This document shows, piece by piece, positions 16,189 to 25,261 of a DNA stretch of 64,000 bases. Position 1 is the stretch's first letter; every line of letters begins with the position of its first letter. The notes under the pieces were generated by a model, which was given only the letters and a program-made list of their open reading frames with translations, had not been told where the DNA came from and searched no databases. This stretch comes from Actinokineospora globicatena (GTDB taxonomy: Bacteria > Actinomycetota > Actinomycetes > Mycobacteriales > Pseudonocardiaceae): NCBI RefSeq assembly GCF_024171945.1, contig NZ_JAMTCR010000002.1, positions 930,001 to 994,000 on the forward strand. Direction: 5' to 3'. The position numbers and the translations under genes are program-made.

Positions 16189-17946
16189 ATGTTGAGGGGT
16201 GTGTTCACCACTCGGCCGGAGCTTGTTGGCACCCTGGGAATGGTTGGTTCGACGCACTGGGTGGCGTCGGGGGTGGGGATGGCGGTGTTGGAGGACGGGG
16301 GGAACGCCTTTGATGCCGCGGTGGCTGCTGGGTTTGTGTTGCAGGTGGTGGAGCCGCACCTGAACGGGCCGGGCGGGGAGGTTCCGGCGGTGTTCGTGAC
16401 GGCGGGTGACCCGACGCCGCGGGTGTTGTGCGGGCAGGGGGTGGCGCCTGCGGGGGCGACGGTGGGGCACTACCAGGGCCTGGGGTTGGAGCTGGTCCCG
16501 GGAAGCGGGTTGCTGTCGGCGACGGTCCCGGGGGCGTGGGACGGGTGGCTGACCTTGCTGCGGGACCACGGGACCAGGCGCCTGCGGGATGTGCTCAAGT
16601 ACGCGATCGGGTACGCCAGGGACGGGTTCCCGTTGCTGGACCGGGTGCCCGCCGTGGTCGACACCGTGCGGGAGTTGTTCACCGAGCACTGGCCGACATC
16701 GGGGGCGTTGTGGTTCGGGGCCAAGGGGAGCCGGTTCGCGAATCCGGGGTTGGCGGACACCTGGGAGCGGCTGCTCGGCGAAGCCAAGGGCGCGACGCGG
16801 GAGGCCGAGATCGACGCGGCCAGGCGGGCGTGGTCACAAGGGTTCGTCGCCGAGGCGGTGGATTCGTTCTGCCGCAAGGCCTTCCGGGACGACTCCGGGC
16901 GGGACCACGCCGGAGTGCTGACCGGGCAGGACATGGCGAACTGGGAGGCCTCCTACGAGCTGGCCACCACCGCCGACTTCGGGCCGTGGACGCTGGCCAA
17001 GTGCGGCGCATGGACCCAGGGGCCCGTTCTGCTGCAACAACTCCGACTCCTGGAGAACGCCGAACTCTCCTATGTGGACGGAATCCCGACCGCGGACACC
17101 GTGCACCGAGCGCTGGAGGCGACCAAGCTCGCCTTCGCCGACCGCGAAGCCTGGTACGGAGACACAGAAGTCCCGGTCGACACCCTCATCTCCCGCGAGT
17201 ACACCGCCGAGCGGGCCAAGCTCATCGGCGACACCGCGTCCTTCGAGCTGCGCCCCGGCTCCCCCGACGGCCGCACCCCGCGACTCCCCCACTACCCCGC
17301 CGCCCCGACCGCCACCTCAGGCGCGATCGGCGAGCCCACCGTGCGCCCGGACGGGTCCACCAAGGGCGACACCGTGCACATCGACGTCGTCGACCGATGG
17401 GGCAACATGATCTCCGCGACCCCGTCCGGCGGCTGGCTCCAGTCCTCGCCCACCATCCCCGACCTGGGCTTCTGCCTCGGCAGCCGGGCGCAGATGTTCT
17501 GGCTCGAGGACGGCCTGCCCAACACCCTGGCCCCCGGCAAGCGGCCCCGGATCACCCTCACCCCGAGCCTCGCCCTGCACGAGGGCAGCCCCCGCCTGGC
17601 GTTCGGCACCCCCGGCGGCGATGGCCAGGACCAGTGGCAGCTGTGCTTCTGGCTGGCCCACACCGTCGGCGGCCTCAACCTCCAGGCGGCCATCGACGCC
17701 CCCGCGTGGCACTCCAACGCCGTGCCGAGCTCGTTCTACCCGCGCGACTTCGTCCCCGGCGAGGCGCACGTCGAGTCCCGTCTCGGCCAGGCCACGCTCG
17801 ACGAACTCCGGGCCAGGGGACACAACCTGGTCGACGTCGGCCCATGGACCCTAGGTCGCCTGTCCGCAGTCTCCCGCGAGCCCGACGGCCTCTTACGCGC
17901 CGCAGCCAACCCGCGCGGTATGCAGGGGTACGCCGTTGGGCGCTAG
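16189..17946 (+). CDS. Gamma-glutamyltransferase family protein (Ntn hydrolase)
   Basis: 585 residues. It belongs to the gamma-glutamyltranspeptidase/acylase family, made as a precursor that self-cleaves before a threonine. The expected nucleophile is T395 in KGDTVHIDVVDRWGN, followed by ISATPSGG. The N-terminal part has GGNAFDAAVAAGFVLQVVEPH and NGPGGE, both family motifs. No signal peptide is seen, so it is likely cytoplasmic. Glutathione is not expected in a mycothiol-using actinomycete, so the substrate may be another gamma-glutamyl or acyl compound (inference). The first half of the coding strand is G-rich and the second half C-rich, switching near 17000. It overlaps the convergent DUF1697 gene by four bases. 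An in-frame GTG at 16201 is an alternative start. Confidence 0.9.
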   Translation: MLRGVFTTRPELVGTLGMVGSTHWVASGVGMAVLEDGGNAFDAAVAAGFVLQVVEPHLNGPGGEVPAVFVTAGDPTPRVLCGQGVAPAGATVGHYQGLGLELVPGSGLLSATVPGAWDGWLTLLRDHGTRRLRDVLKYAIGYARDGFPLLDRVPAVVDTVRELFTEHWPTSGALWFGAKGSRFANPGLADTWERLLGEAKGATREAEIDAARRAWSQGFVAEAVDSFCRKAFRDDSGRDHAGVLTGQDMANWEASYELATTADFGPWTLAKCGAWTQGPVLLQQLRLLENAELSYVDGIPTADTVHRALEATKLAFADREAWYGDTEVPVDTLISREYTAERAKLIGDTASFELRPGSPDGRTPRLPHYPAAPTATSGAIGEPTVRPDGSTKGDTVHIDVVDRWGNMISATPSGGWLQSSPTIPDLGFCLGSRAQMFWLEDGLPNTLAPGKRPRITLTPSLALHEGSPRLAFGTPGGDGQDQWQLCFWLAHTVGGLNLQAAIDAPAWHSNAVPSSFYPRDFVPGEAHVESRLGQATLDELRARGHNLVDVGPWTLGRLSAVSREPDGLLRAAANPRGMQGYAVGR

Positions 17947-18461
17947 AGCAGCGCGGCCAACTTGGTGACGGTGTTGAAGTTGCGGGCGGTCACCGCGACG
18001 CCCCACTTCTTCTCTACGACCGGGACCACCAGCGGCGAGTTGCTGATGCCGTCCGGACACCACTGGTAGATCACCCTGTCACCGACGCGCACGCGTTCCG
18101 GGTCGATCGTGACCGGGTCGAACTCCGGCGCGTCCGGCACCGACGACACGAACGCGGCCACCATCTTCGACCCGTCGTCGGCCTCCGGGAACGGCGACGC
18201 CGCGAGCACCGCCCGCAGCTCGTCGCCGGTACGCACCAGGCAGCGCGTCTTCAGCCCGATCTCGGCGAGCAACGCCTCCTCCACGGCCCGCTCGACGACC
18301 TCGGCCGACGCGTCGGTGCTCAACACCGCATTGCCGCTCTGCAACAACGTGCGCACGTCCGCGTACCCGAGCCCGGTCAGCACCGCGCGCAGGTCCGCCA
18401 TCGGGAGCTTCGCGCGCCCGCCGACGTTCACCCCGCGCAGCAGCGCCGCGTAGGCCGTCAT
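17943..18461 (-). CDS. DUF1697 protein
   Basis: 172 residues. The N-terminus MTAYAALLRGVNVGG(R/K), then LPMADLRAVLTGLGY and TLLQSGNAVLS, is the DUF1697 signature. The family is common, soluble and uncharacterised. It overlaps the upstream SDR gene by four bases (ATGA), so translation is coupled. It also overlaps the convergent gamma-glutamyltransferase stop by four bases, leaving no room for an intergenic terminator. Confidence 0.93.
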   Translation of the reverse strand: MTAYAALLRGVNVGGRAKLPMADLRAVLTGLGYADVRTLLQSGNAVLSTDASAEVVERAVEEALLAEIGLKTRCLVRTGDELRAVLAASPFPEADDGSKMVAAFVSSVPDAPEFDPVTIDPERVRVGDRVIYQWCPDGISNSPLVVPVVEKKWGVAVTARNFNTVTKLAALL

Positions 18462-19408
18462 CGCGCGGCGAGGCCGAAGGTGACGCCGGTCAGCTCCTCG
18501 CTGGTGTCCCACAGCCGCTTCGCGAGTTCCCGGTCGCGGGCCGCCTCCAGCGGCTGGACCACCGTCGGGTAGCCCTTCTGCTCCTTGCGACCGTCCGGCC
18601 CGATCAGCTGCCCGCCGTCGACGTCCTGCGACACCGCGGCGTAGAGCTGCGGCAGCGCGCCCATCTCGGCGTCCTGCGCGGCGAGCCGGTTGGACACCTT
18701 CATGGCCAGCTTCATGATCCCGGTCGGCCCGGCCGACTGCAGGTTCGTCGCCGCGTAGCCGGGGTGGGCGAGCGCGCTGGTGATCGGCACCCCGTTCTGC
18801 CGCAGCCGCCGGTGCAGCTCGAGGCCGAACACGACGTTGGCCAGCTTGGACTGCGAGTAGTAGCCGGTGCGGGAGTACTTGTGCTCGCCGTGCAGGTCGT
18901 CGAAGTGGATGCGGCCGCGCCGGTGCAGGAACGAGGTGACGGTGACCACGCGCGGGTCGGCGCCCTGCGACAGCACGTCGAGCAGGCGGGCGGTGAGCGC
19001 GAAGTGGCCGAGGTGGTTCACGGCGAACTGCAGCTCGTAGCCCTGGGCGCTGGTGGTGCGCGGCGGCATCATCACGCCCGCGTTGTTGACCAGGACGTCG
19101 ACCTCGCGGATCCCGGCGGCGAACACCTCGACGCTGTCGAGGTCGGCCAGGTCCAGCACCCTGGTCTCGACGGTGGCGTCCGGGTGCTCGGCGCGGATCC
19201 GCTCGACCGCCTCGGCGCCCTTCTCCGGGTCGCGGGCGGCGAGGACGACCTGGGCGCCCTTGGCGGCCAGTGCGCGGCAGGTCTCGAAGCCGAGGCCGCT
19301 GTTGCCGCCGGTGACGATGAAGGTCCGGCCGTCCAACGCGGGGATGTCGGCGGCGGTCCAACCGGGGGAGGTGGTGCCCCCCGGCTCATCCTCTGGTGTC
19401 GTGCTCAT
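18458..19408 (-). CDS. Short-chain dehydrogenase/reductase (WWOX/retinol dehydrogenase-like)
   Basis: 316 residues. The Rossmann motif TGGNSGLG binds NAD(P), with AARDPEKG at the end of strand 2. NNAGVMM is present, and the catalytic YYSQSK has the Tyr-x3-Lys pair, preceded by TVTSFLHRRGRI. It is the long-tailed light-dependent/retinol-dehydrogenase-like SDR type common in actinomycetes; the substrate is unknown. The ATG at 19408 is preferred over an upstream start at 19441 because the N-terminus MSTTPEDEPGG is typical. It is divergent from the aldo/keto reductase (99 bp apart) and coupled to the DUF1697 gene. Confidence 0.92.
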   Translation of the reverse strand: MSTTPEDEPGGTTSPGWTAADIPALDGRTFIVTGGNSGLGFETCRALAAKGAQVVLAARDPEKGAEAVERIRAEHPDATVETRVLDLADLDSVEVFAAGIREVDVLVNNAGVMMPPRTTSAQGYELQFAVNHLGHFALTARLLDVLSQGADPRVVTVTSFLHRRGRIHFDDLHGEHKYSRTGYYSQSKLANVVFGLELHRRLRQNGVPITSALAHPGYAATNLQSAGPTGIMKLAMKVSNRLAAQDAEMGALPQLYAAVSQDVDGGQLIGPDGRKEQKGYPTVVQPLEAARDRELAKRLWDTSEELTGVTFGLAAR

Positions 19409-19507
19409 GGGGACAGCCTGCCTTACCCGGGTCACCCACACAGGGAGCGGTCCACGTTACATCCGATGTCTGGCTCACACGCGCCGTCCCGCCCTATCGT
19501 CAGCGGT

Positions 19508-20497
19508 GTGGAGCTCCGTCACCTGGGTGAGTCCGGACTGGTGGTCAGCGCCGTCGGTCTCGGCTGCAACAACCTGGGCCGACCCGGCACGGCCGCTGAG
19601 TCGCTGGCGGGTTCCCGCGAGCTCGTCTCCGCCGCGCTCGACGCCGGGGTGACGCTGTTCGACGTGGCCGACGTGTACGGGGCACCGCGCGGGCGCAGCG
19701 AGGAACTGCTGGGCCAGGCCCTGATCGGGCGGCGGGAGCAGGCCGTCGTGGCGACCAAGTTCGGTCTGGACATGCAGGGCGTCAACGGCCCGGACTTCGG
19801 CGCCCGGGGGTCGCGCCGGTACGTGCGACGAGCTGCGGAGACGTCGCTGCGCAGGCTCGGCACCGACTGGATCGACCTCTACCAGCTGCACCGGCCGGAC
19901 CCGGGCACGCCCATCGAGGAGACCCTGTCCGCGCTCGACGACCTGGTCCGCGACGGGCTCGTCCGGTACGCGGGGATCTGCAACGTCCCGGCCTGGCAGC
20001 TGGCGGACGTGTGCTGGACGGCGCGCACCGAGCAGGTCGGACCCGTGGTGTCGGCGCAGACGCACTACTCGCTGCTCGAGCGCGGCGCCGAGCAGGAGTT
20101 CATCCCGGCGTGCGCGCGGTTCACGGTGAGCCTGCTGCCGTACTTCCCGCTGGCCAACGGCCTGCTGACCGGCAAGTACGCGCGCGGCGAGACCCCGCCG
20201 GACGGCAGCAGGCTCGCCGGACGGCAGCGATTATTGGCCGACGCGCCGTGGGACCGGATCGAGAAGCTGCGCGCCTTCGCCGACGAACGCGGCATCGCCA
20301 TGGCCACCCTCGCCATCGGCTGGCTCGCCGCGCAGCGCACCGTCGGCTCGGTGATCGCGGGCGCCACCACCCCCGAACAGGTGACCGCCAACGCGGCGGC
20401 GGTGAGCTGGCGGCCCAGCGCGGACGACCTGGCCGCCATCGACGGCATCTGCCGCGTGCGCCACAGTGCGGTGGGGCCGCAGCTGAACGGGCGTTAA
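19508..20497 (+). CDS. Aldo/keto reductase
   Basis: About 329 residues, NADPH-dependent (alpha/beta)8 barrel. VELRHLGESGLVVSAVGLGCNNLG opens the barrel (quoted in part as LGESGLVVSAVGLG). The catalytic tetrad region shows DVADVYG (Asp, Tyr), VVATKFG (Lys) and YQLHRPD (His). A C-terminal cofactor patch includes GSVIAGATTPEQV. The GTG at 19508 follows TATCGT by seven bases without a ribosome-binding site, so a leaderless start is likely; an in-frame ATG at 19466 is the alternative. It is divergent from one SDR gene and followed by another in the same direction. Confidence 0.92.
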   Translation: MELRHLGESGLVVSAVGLGCNNLGRPGTAAESLAGSRELVSAALDAGVTLFDVADVYGAPRGRSEELLGQALIGRREQAVVATKFGLDMQGVNGPDFGARGSRRYVRRAAETSLRRLGTDWIDLYQLHRPDPGTPIEETLSALDDLVRDGLVRYAGICNVPAWQLADVCWTARTEQVGPVVSAQTHYSLLERGAEQEFIPACARFTVSLLPYFPLANGLLTGKYARGETPPDGSRLAGRQRLLADAPWDRIEKLRAFADERGIAMATLAIGWLAAQRTVGSVIAGATTPEQVTANAAAVSWRPSADDLAAIDGICRVRHSAVGPQLNGR

Positions 20498-20534
20498 CCT
20501 CAGCCGCGGAGCACACCGGCGAGAGGAACGCACA

Positions 20535-21290
20535 ATGCAGATCGACGGAGCCGCGGCCATCGTCACCGGAGGCGCGTCCGGCCTCGGCGGCGCCACCGCC
20601 CAAGCCCTCGCCGCGGCGGGCGCCACGGTGTACGCGATCGATCTGCCCGGCGCCGACGGACCTGCCGTCGACGGTGTCACCTACCTGTCGGCCGACGTGA
20701 CCGACCCGGCGCAGGTGAGCGCGGCCGTCGAGCAGGCCGCCGCAGGACCCGCGCCGCTGCGGATCCTGGTGAACTGCGCGGGCATCGGCCCATCGGCGCG
20801 GATCCTGTCCAAGCGCGGACCGCACGACCTGGACCTGTTCCGGAAGGTCATCGAGGTCAACCTGATCGGGACGTTCAACGTGGTCACGCTCGCCTCGGCC
20901 GAGATCGCGAAGACCGCGCCGGTGGACGCCGCCGGGCAGCGGGGCATCGTGATCAACACAGCGTCGATCGCGGCGTTCGACGGCCAGATCGGCCAGGCGG
21001 CCTACGCGTCGTCCAAGGGCGGCGTGGTCGGCCTGACCCTGCCTGCGGCGCGGGACCTCGCCAGCTCGGGGATCCGCGTGGTCACGATCGCGCCGGGGAT
21101 CATCGACACCCCGATGCTGGCGACGGTCAGTGAGGAGTTCCGGGCCGCCCTGGCCGAGGGTGTCCCCTTCCCGAAGCGCCTGGGGCAGCCTGCTGATTAC
21201 GCAGGGCTGGCATTGTCGATCATCGCGCAGGATTACCTGAACGGCGAGGTCGTGCGCCTCGACGGCTCACTGCGGATGGCTCCCCGGTAG
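20535..21290 (+). CDS. SDR dehydrogenase, 3-hydroxyacyl-CoA dehydrogenase type 2-like
   Basis: 251 residues. Glycine motif TGGASGLGGAT, NNAG-equivalent VNCAGI, catalytic Ser in NTASIAAFDGQIGQ, and YASSKGG (Tyr, Lys). The motif AFDGQIGQAAYASSKGG(V/I)VG and the ending RLDGSLRMAPR are typical of the HSD17B10-like 3-hydroxyacyl-CoA/2-methyl-3-hydroxybutyryl-CoA dehydrogenases, so a role in branched-chain or fatty acid degradation is likely. GAGAGGAA lies a few bases before the ATG. It follows the aldo/keto reductase by 37 bases and may share its transcript. Confidence 0.93.
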   Translation: MQIDGAAAIVTGGASGLGGATAQALAAAGATVYAIDLPGADGPAVDGVTYLSADVTDPAQVSAAVEQAAAGPAPLRILVNCAGIGPSARILSKRGPHDLDLFRKVIEVNLIGTFNVVTLASAEIAKTAPVDAAGQRGIVINTASIAAFDGQIGQAAYASSKGGVVGLTLPAARDLASSGIRVVTIAPGIIDTPMLATVSEEFRAALAEGVPFPKRLGQPADYAGLALSIIAQDYLNGEVVRLDGSLRMAPR

Positions 21291-21434
21291 CTGCTGGCTG
21301 GCTTTCGCGGCCTTGGCGGGCGACTTTCGGCCGCACCCTCCGCGGTAACCCGAATGGGCTGGGTCTCCGCCACGGATTCCCAGCGTCCCGCCCATTTCCG
21401 CTTCCCGAATGTTCACTCTCGCTGGTGACAGAAG

Positions 21435-21450
21435 TTATCCACATGTGGAT
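21435..21450. promoter_or_regulatory. DnaA box within a perfect palindrome
   Basis: TTATCCACA (21435-21443) runs into TGTGGAT, so ATCCACATGTGGAT is a perfect 14-bp palindrome of two opposed half-boxes. It lies in a gene-free gap upstream of the possible RNA gene. Binding by DnaA is inferred. Confidence 0.35.
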
Positions 21451-21504
21451 CTCTGCGCACCCTTTTCAAGATCGACTGTCGGTGCGCCCCGGTAGACTGG
21501 CCCA

Positions 21505-21675
21505 GGGACGCCCCCCGGAGAGGGTGGGGGCCGGGCACTCGCTTTTCGCGCGCGCGAGGCGGTCGTGGTGGGGGTCCCCGGCAGCTTCGTGACGTTGTTC
21601 CCGGCGGCCTGGTGGGGTCCACGGCGGACTAGTCGATCATCCCCGAACAGCTCGGCGAAAGTCCCTACTGGACTT
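21505..21675 (+). ncRNA. Possible structured non-coding RNA in a convergent gap
   Basis: The 457-bp gap 21291-21747 between convergent genes holds no credible protein gene. TAGACT (21493-21498) is a good -10, and exactly six bases later GGGAC begins. GGGAC-G-CCCC (from 21505) can pair with GGGG-GTCCC (21570-21578), enclosing further hairpins such as CTCGC...GCGAG. A hairpin AAGTCC-CTACT-GGACTT ends near 21675, and a strong terminator-like stem follows at 21705. A G-rich tract follows on the same strand, as after the tRNA genes. No match to RNase P, tmRNA or SRP RNA core motifs was found. A known actinobacterial 6S-like RNA is possible but not shown. Confidence 0.3.
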
Positions 21676-21704
21676 GGCTAGGCCCCGAGGGGTGACGAGA
21701 AGGG

Positions 21705-21741
21705 GCACCGAAACCCGTCCGGGGGTGGAGGGTTTCGGTGC
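21705..21741. terminator. 12-bp terminator-like hairpin
   Basis: GCACCGAAACCC (21705-21716) and GGGTTTCGGTGC (21730-21741) pair perfectly around a 13-base loop. It starts seven bases after the stop of the minus-strand metallo-hydrolase gene and also faces the plus-strand transcription from the left, so it may act in both directions. No U-tract. Confidence 0.7.
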
Positions 21742-21747
21742 GGGGGG

Positions 21748-22374
21748 CTAGTGGCCCCGGGCGATCCACTCGTCGAGGTGGGGGGACTCGGTGGCGATGG
21801 TGGTGGAGGGGCCGTGGCCGGTGTGGACGGTTGTGGTGGGGGGTAGGGGAAGGAGGCGGGTGGTGATCGAGTCGATGATCGTGGGGAAGTCGCTGAAGGA
21901 GCGGCCGGTGGCGCCGGGGCCGCCTGCGAACAGGGTGTCGCCGGTGAAGACGGCGTCCAACTGGGGGGCGTAGGCGCTGATGCAGCCGGGGGCGTGGCCC
22001 GGGGTGTGCAGGATCTGCAGGAAGACGCCGCCCGCCTCGAACTGCTGGCCGTCGTGGAGGGGTTCGAAGTCGGTGTCGGGGTAGGTCATCCGCCACAGGG
22101 GTTCGTCGGCGGGGTGCAGGTGGATGGCGGCGCCGGTGGCGGTGGCGAGGTCGGCGGCGGCGTTGACGTGGTCGTCGTGGGCGTGGGTGCAGATGATGGC
22201 CAGCACCCGGCGACCGGCGACGGCGGCGAGGATCTTGTCCGGGTCGTGAGCGGCGTCGATGACCACCACCTCGTCGTCGTCGCCGACCAGCCAGACGTTG
22301 TTGTCCACGTCCCAGGTGCCGCCGTCCAGGCTGAACGTCCCCGAGGTCACCACGTGGTCGACGCGGGCGGTCAT
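21748..22374 (-). CDS. Metallo-beta-lactamase-fold hydrolase, mscR partner
   Basis: 208 residues. The zinc-binding motif THAHDDH (H64, H66, D68, H69) plus HTPGHAPG and FTGDTLFAGG define the MBL fold, glyoxalase-II branch. It starts in an ATGA overlap with mscR. In mycobacteria the same pair (Rv2259/Rv2260) is linked, so a role in completing mycothiol-dependent formaldehyde oxidation, perhaps hydrolysing S-formylmycothiol, is a reasonable inference. The 3' third of the coding strand is very C-rich (PPTTTVHTGHGPS). Confidence 0.9.
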   Translation of the reverse strand: MTARVDHVVTSGTFSLDGGTWDVDNNVWLVGDDDEVVVIDAAHDPDKILAAVAGRRVLAIICTHAHDDHVNAAADLATATGAAIHLHPADEPLWRMTYPDTDFEPLHDGQQFEAGGVFLQILHTPGHAPGCISAYAPQLDAVFTGDTLFAGGPGATGRSFSDFPTIIDSITTRLLPLPPTTTVHTGHGPSTTIATESPHLDEWIARGH

Positions 22375-23459
22375 CAGAGCACCACCACCGAGCGCAGCAC
22401 GTCGCCGTGGTGCATGCGGGTGAACGCTTCCTCGACCTGGTCGAGACCGATCTTCTCGGTGACGAACGCGTCCAGGTCGAGCCTGCCCTGCTGGTACAGG
22501 TCCACCAGGTACGGGAAGTCGCGCGAGGGCAGGCAGTCGCCGTACCAGCTGGACTTCAGGGCGCCGCCGCGGGAGAAGAAGTCGATCAGCGGCATCTCGA
22601 TGCGCATGTCCGGGGTCGGCACGCCGACCAGCACCACGGTCCCGGCCAGGTCGCGCGCGTAGAACGCCTGCTTCCAGGTCTCCGGCCGACCGACCGCGTC
22701 GATCACCACGTCCGCGCCGAACCCGCCGGTCAGCGCGCGGATCTCCTCGACCGCGTCGCCCGAGCCCGCGTTGACGGTGTGCGTGGCGCCGATCCCCTTG
22801 GCCCAGGCCAACTTCCGGTCGTCGACGTCCACGCCGATGATCGTCGTCGCGCCCGCCAGCTTGGCGCCCGCGATCGCCGCGTCACCCACGCCGCCGCACC
22901 CGATCACCGCGACGGTGTCGCCGCGGCCGACCCCACCGGTGTTCACCGCCGCACCGATCCCGGCCATCACACCGCAGCCGAGCAGCCCCACCGCGGCGGG
23001 CGACGCCGTCGGGTCGACCTTCGTGCACTGTCCACTATGGACCAGTGTTTTCTCGACGAACGCACCGATCCCCAGCGCGGGCGACAGCGCGGTGCCGTCC
23101 TCCAAGGTCATCGGCTGGGCCGCGTTGTGGGTGTTGAAGCAGTACCACGGCTTGCCCTTGAGGCACGCCCGACAGGTCCCGCACACCGCGCGCCAGTTGA
23201 GGATCACGAAGTCCCCCGGCGCCACGTCGGTCACGCCCTCGCCGACGGACTCCACGACCCCGGCCGCCTCGTGGCCGAGCAGGAACGGGAACTCGTCGTT
23301 GATGCCACCCTCGCGGTAGTGCAGGTCGGTGTGGCAGACCCCGCAGGTCTGCACCTCGACCACGGCCTCACCGGGCCCCGGATCGGGCACCACGATCGTC
23401 TCGACGCTGACCGGCTGACCCTTGCCTCGGGCGACGACACCCCGGACCTGCTGCGGCAT
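22374..23459 (-). CDS. mscR: S-(hydroxymethyl)mycothiol dehydrogenase
   Basis: 361-residue zinc- and NAD-dependent class III-like alcohol dehydrogenase. Catalytic zinc ligands are C39 (TCGVCH) and H63 (GHE). The structural zinc site is C93, C96, C99 and C107. The NAD motif is [10 protein letters not shown]. The start of domain two ([20 protein letters not shown]) and the overall sequence match the mycothiol-dependent formaldehyde dehydrogenase of actinobacteria. It oxidises the spontaneous formaldehyde-mycothiol adduct, detoxifying formaldehyde, and also reduces S-nitrosomycothiol in known homologues. GGGAG six bases upstream supports the ATG at 23459. The MBL hydrolase follows with a four-base overlap. 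Confidence 0.94.
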   Translation of the reverse strand: MPQQVRGVVARGKGQPVSVETIVVPDPGPGEAVVEVQTCGVCHTDLHYREGGINDEFPFLLGHEAAGVVESVGEGVTDVAPGDFVILNWRAVCGTCRACLKGKPWYCFNTHNAAQPMTLEDGTALSPALGIGAFVEKTLVHSGQCTKVDPTASPAAVGLLGCGVMAGIGAAVNTGGVGRGDTVAVIGCGGVGDAAIAGAKLAGATTIIGVDVDDRKLAWAKGIGATHTVNAGSGDAVEEIRALTGGFGADVVIDAVGRPETWKQAFYARDLAGTVVLVGVPTPDMRIEMPLIDFFSRGGALKSSWYGDCLPSRDFPYLVDLYQQGRLDLDAFVTEKIGLDQVEEAFTRMHHGDVLRSVVVL

Positions 23460-23526
23460 GCACTGCTCCCTCGTCCACTCGCTTATGCGCACCACCGTAT
23501 GCGAGGTGCCCAGCGGGTGCGAGTGA

Positions 23527-25167
23527 TCAGATGTCGCCGACGTACGGGATCTCGTGCACCGCGGGGGAGGTCATCCACGCGCGCAGCGCCGCGGTCGCCC
23601 GCACGTCGTCCTCGTTGTACTCCAGCAGCCGCTTGCGCTGGGGCAACTCGGGCTCGCCGCCGTCGAGGCCGACCGCGTCGCGGTACCAGCGCATGGAGTT
23701 CTCGCCGCCCGCCTCCGGGTCGCGCCACTTGAACCCGGCGACCGGGGCGATCGTCTTGAGGCCCTTGCCGTGCGAGCACAGGAAGTACTCGCGGACGCTG
23801 CCGAACAGGTCGAACCACTGGTCGGACTCGATGAAGGAGATGATCTCGCGCCTGCGCGGCACCCCGGGGAACGCGGCGAACCGCTTGGCCGAGGACAGCA
23901 GCCAGCGGTTCTCGGCGAGCTCGTTGTAGCAGTACGCCCGGAAGCTGAGCCCGCGCTCGGCGGCCGCGGCGCGGACCTCGGTGAGCCACGCCCAGAACTC
24001 GGCGAACGAGCGGGCCTCGTCCTCGGTCGGCAGCGGGTCCCAGCTGACGAACGCCCGGTACCCGCGCGGTACCCCGATGTCGGCGCCCGAGAGCAGCACG
24101 CCCCACATGTACGCGCCCGCGTCGCCGAAGCTCTCCATGTCCACGTCGACCTCGACGTCGGCGCGCGGCACGTCGATGACCTCGCTGCGCCGCACGACGG
24201 TCAGGTCCGCCAGCCAGGCGCGGGCCAGCCCCACCGCGTCCGCGACCGGCATGCCGACCAGCGGGACGTCGGTGTCGTGCGGGTCGATCTGGGCGAGCGC
24301 GTCGACCGAGGTCACCCCGGCGGCGCGCAGCATCCCGGCGTCCTCACCGCGCACGACCAGGCTGACGTCGCGGGTGGCCAGCAGTTCGGCCTCGCACACC
24401 GGCCACCACGGGCAGCTGCGGCACTCGACGATGCGCGACGGCTCGGCCAGCGCGGGCTCACCGGTGGCCGCGGCGGTGGCGACGGCGATGCGGTCGGCGA
24501 AGCGGGTGTCGTACTCCGCGAGCGCGGTCCGCCCACCAGGCCAGGTCGGCGCCTCCAGGTCGTGCCAGATGACCGCGTCGCCGTCGAGGCCGATGACCCC
24601 GGCGAACGCGGTCCGCTCGTCGGCGAACCCGGCGGCCTGCAACTGGCGGCGGGTGTGCGCCAGGCGCATCTGGTCGCGCGGCTGCGGGCGGACCTTGCGG
24701 CCCTTGTCCGGGGTGCCGCCGACGTCGGTCAGCTCGTCGAGCGGCGAGGTGCGCGCGCCGGTGCCGGGGTCGGTGACCTTGTGCCGGACGATCAGCACCG
24801 GCACGTACCCGCCCGCGGTGCGGATCAGCAGGTCCATGCTCCCCCGCCGACCGGCGAGCGGGTCCCTGGGCAGCATCGCGCCCCAGATGAAGTCGCGGCC
24901 CTCGGTGAGCGCGGCGAGCGTCGCGGCCTCGCGGTCGGCGGAGCGCACGTCCGGGCCGGTCGGGACCTCGTACCAGCGCTCGCCGAACCGGGCGGCCAGC
25001 TGGTCGGCGACGGCCCGCCGGTGCGCGGTGGCGTCGGCCATGCGCAGCTCGGAGGTCGGGTCGGGGGCGCCGCGGGGCGCGTCGCGCATCGCCGGGTCGT
25101 GCTCCAGGTGCACACGACGCCTGCAGCGGCTCACCACGCCGGCGTCGAGGAGCACCGTAGTAGTCAC
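23527..25167 (-). CDS. TM0106-family RecB-like nuclease with C-terminal RNase H-like domain
   Basis: 546 residues. The N-terminal half is a RecB-type PD-(D/E)XK nuclease: [20 protein letters not shown] is the core, with an early Cys (C15) and the later cluster [10 protein letters not shown] that probably bind an iron-sulfur cluster, as in Cas4/AddB. A helix-hairpin-helix-like segment ([19 protein letters not shown]) follows. The C-terminal half is a DEDD-type RNase H-like domain with [10 protein letters not shown] at its start and YNEDDVRAT near the end. Known TM0106 family members have this architecture; their role in DNA repair is presumed. The GTG at 25167 lies seven bases after TAAGCT, again a leaderless pattern. 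Confidence 0.85.
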   Translation of the reverse strand: MTTTVLLDAGVVSRCRRRVHLEHDPAMRDAPRGAPDPTSELRMADATAHRRAVADQLAARFGERWYEVPTGPDVRSADREAATLAALTEGRDFIWGAMLPRDPLAGRRGSMDLLIRTAGGYVPVLIVRHKVTDPGTGARTSPLDELTDVGGTPDKGRKVRPQPRDQMRLAHTRRQLQAAGFADERTAFAGVIGLDGDAVIWHDLEAPTWPGGRTALAEYDTRFADRIAVATAAATGEPALAEPSRIVECRSCPWWPVCEAELLATRDVSLVVRGEDAGMLRAAGVTSVDALAQIDPHDTDVPLVGMPVADAVGLARAWLADLTVVRRSEVIDVPRADVEVDVDMESFGDAGAYMWGVLLSGADIGVPRGYRAFVSWDPLPTEDEARSFAEFWAWLTEVRAAAAERGLSFRAYCYNELAENRWLLSSAKRFAAFPGVPRRREIISFIESDQWFDLFGSVREYFLCSHGKGLKTIAPVAGFKWRDPEAGGENSMRWYRDAVGLDGGEPELPQRKRLLEYNEDDVRATAALRAWMTSPAVHEIPYVGDI

Positions 25168-25261
25168 ACTGCGCAGCTTAGTTGCGCGAGCGGACGATCC
25201 AGGTACCGCCCGATCAGCAGGTCGGCGTGCCCGCGCCGAGCACGGCAAGTAGGTTCAGGGC

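Noticed and set aside
16189..17946. Glutathione degradation enzyme
   Set aside because: Actinomycetes of this kind use mycothiol (mscR is present here), so glutathione is an unlikely substrate; named by family only.
21291..21747. RNase P RNA, tmRNA or SRP RNA in the gap
   Set aside because: Core motifs (GAGGAAAGTCC, the SRP GGAAGGAAGCAGCC tip, tmRNA tRNA-like ends) are absent; kept only as an unassigned RNA candidate.
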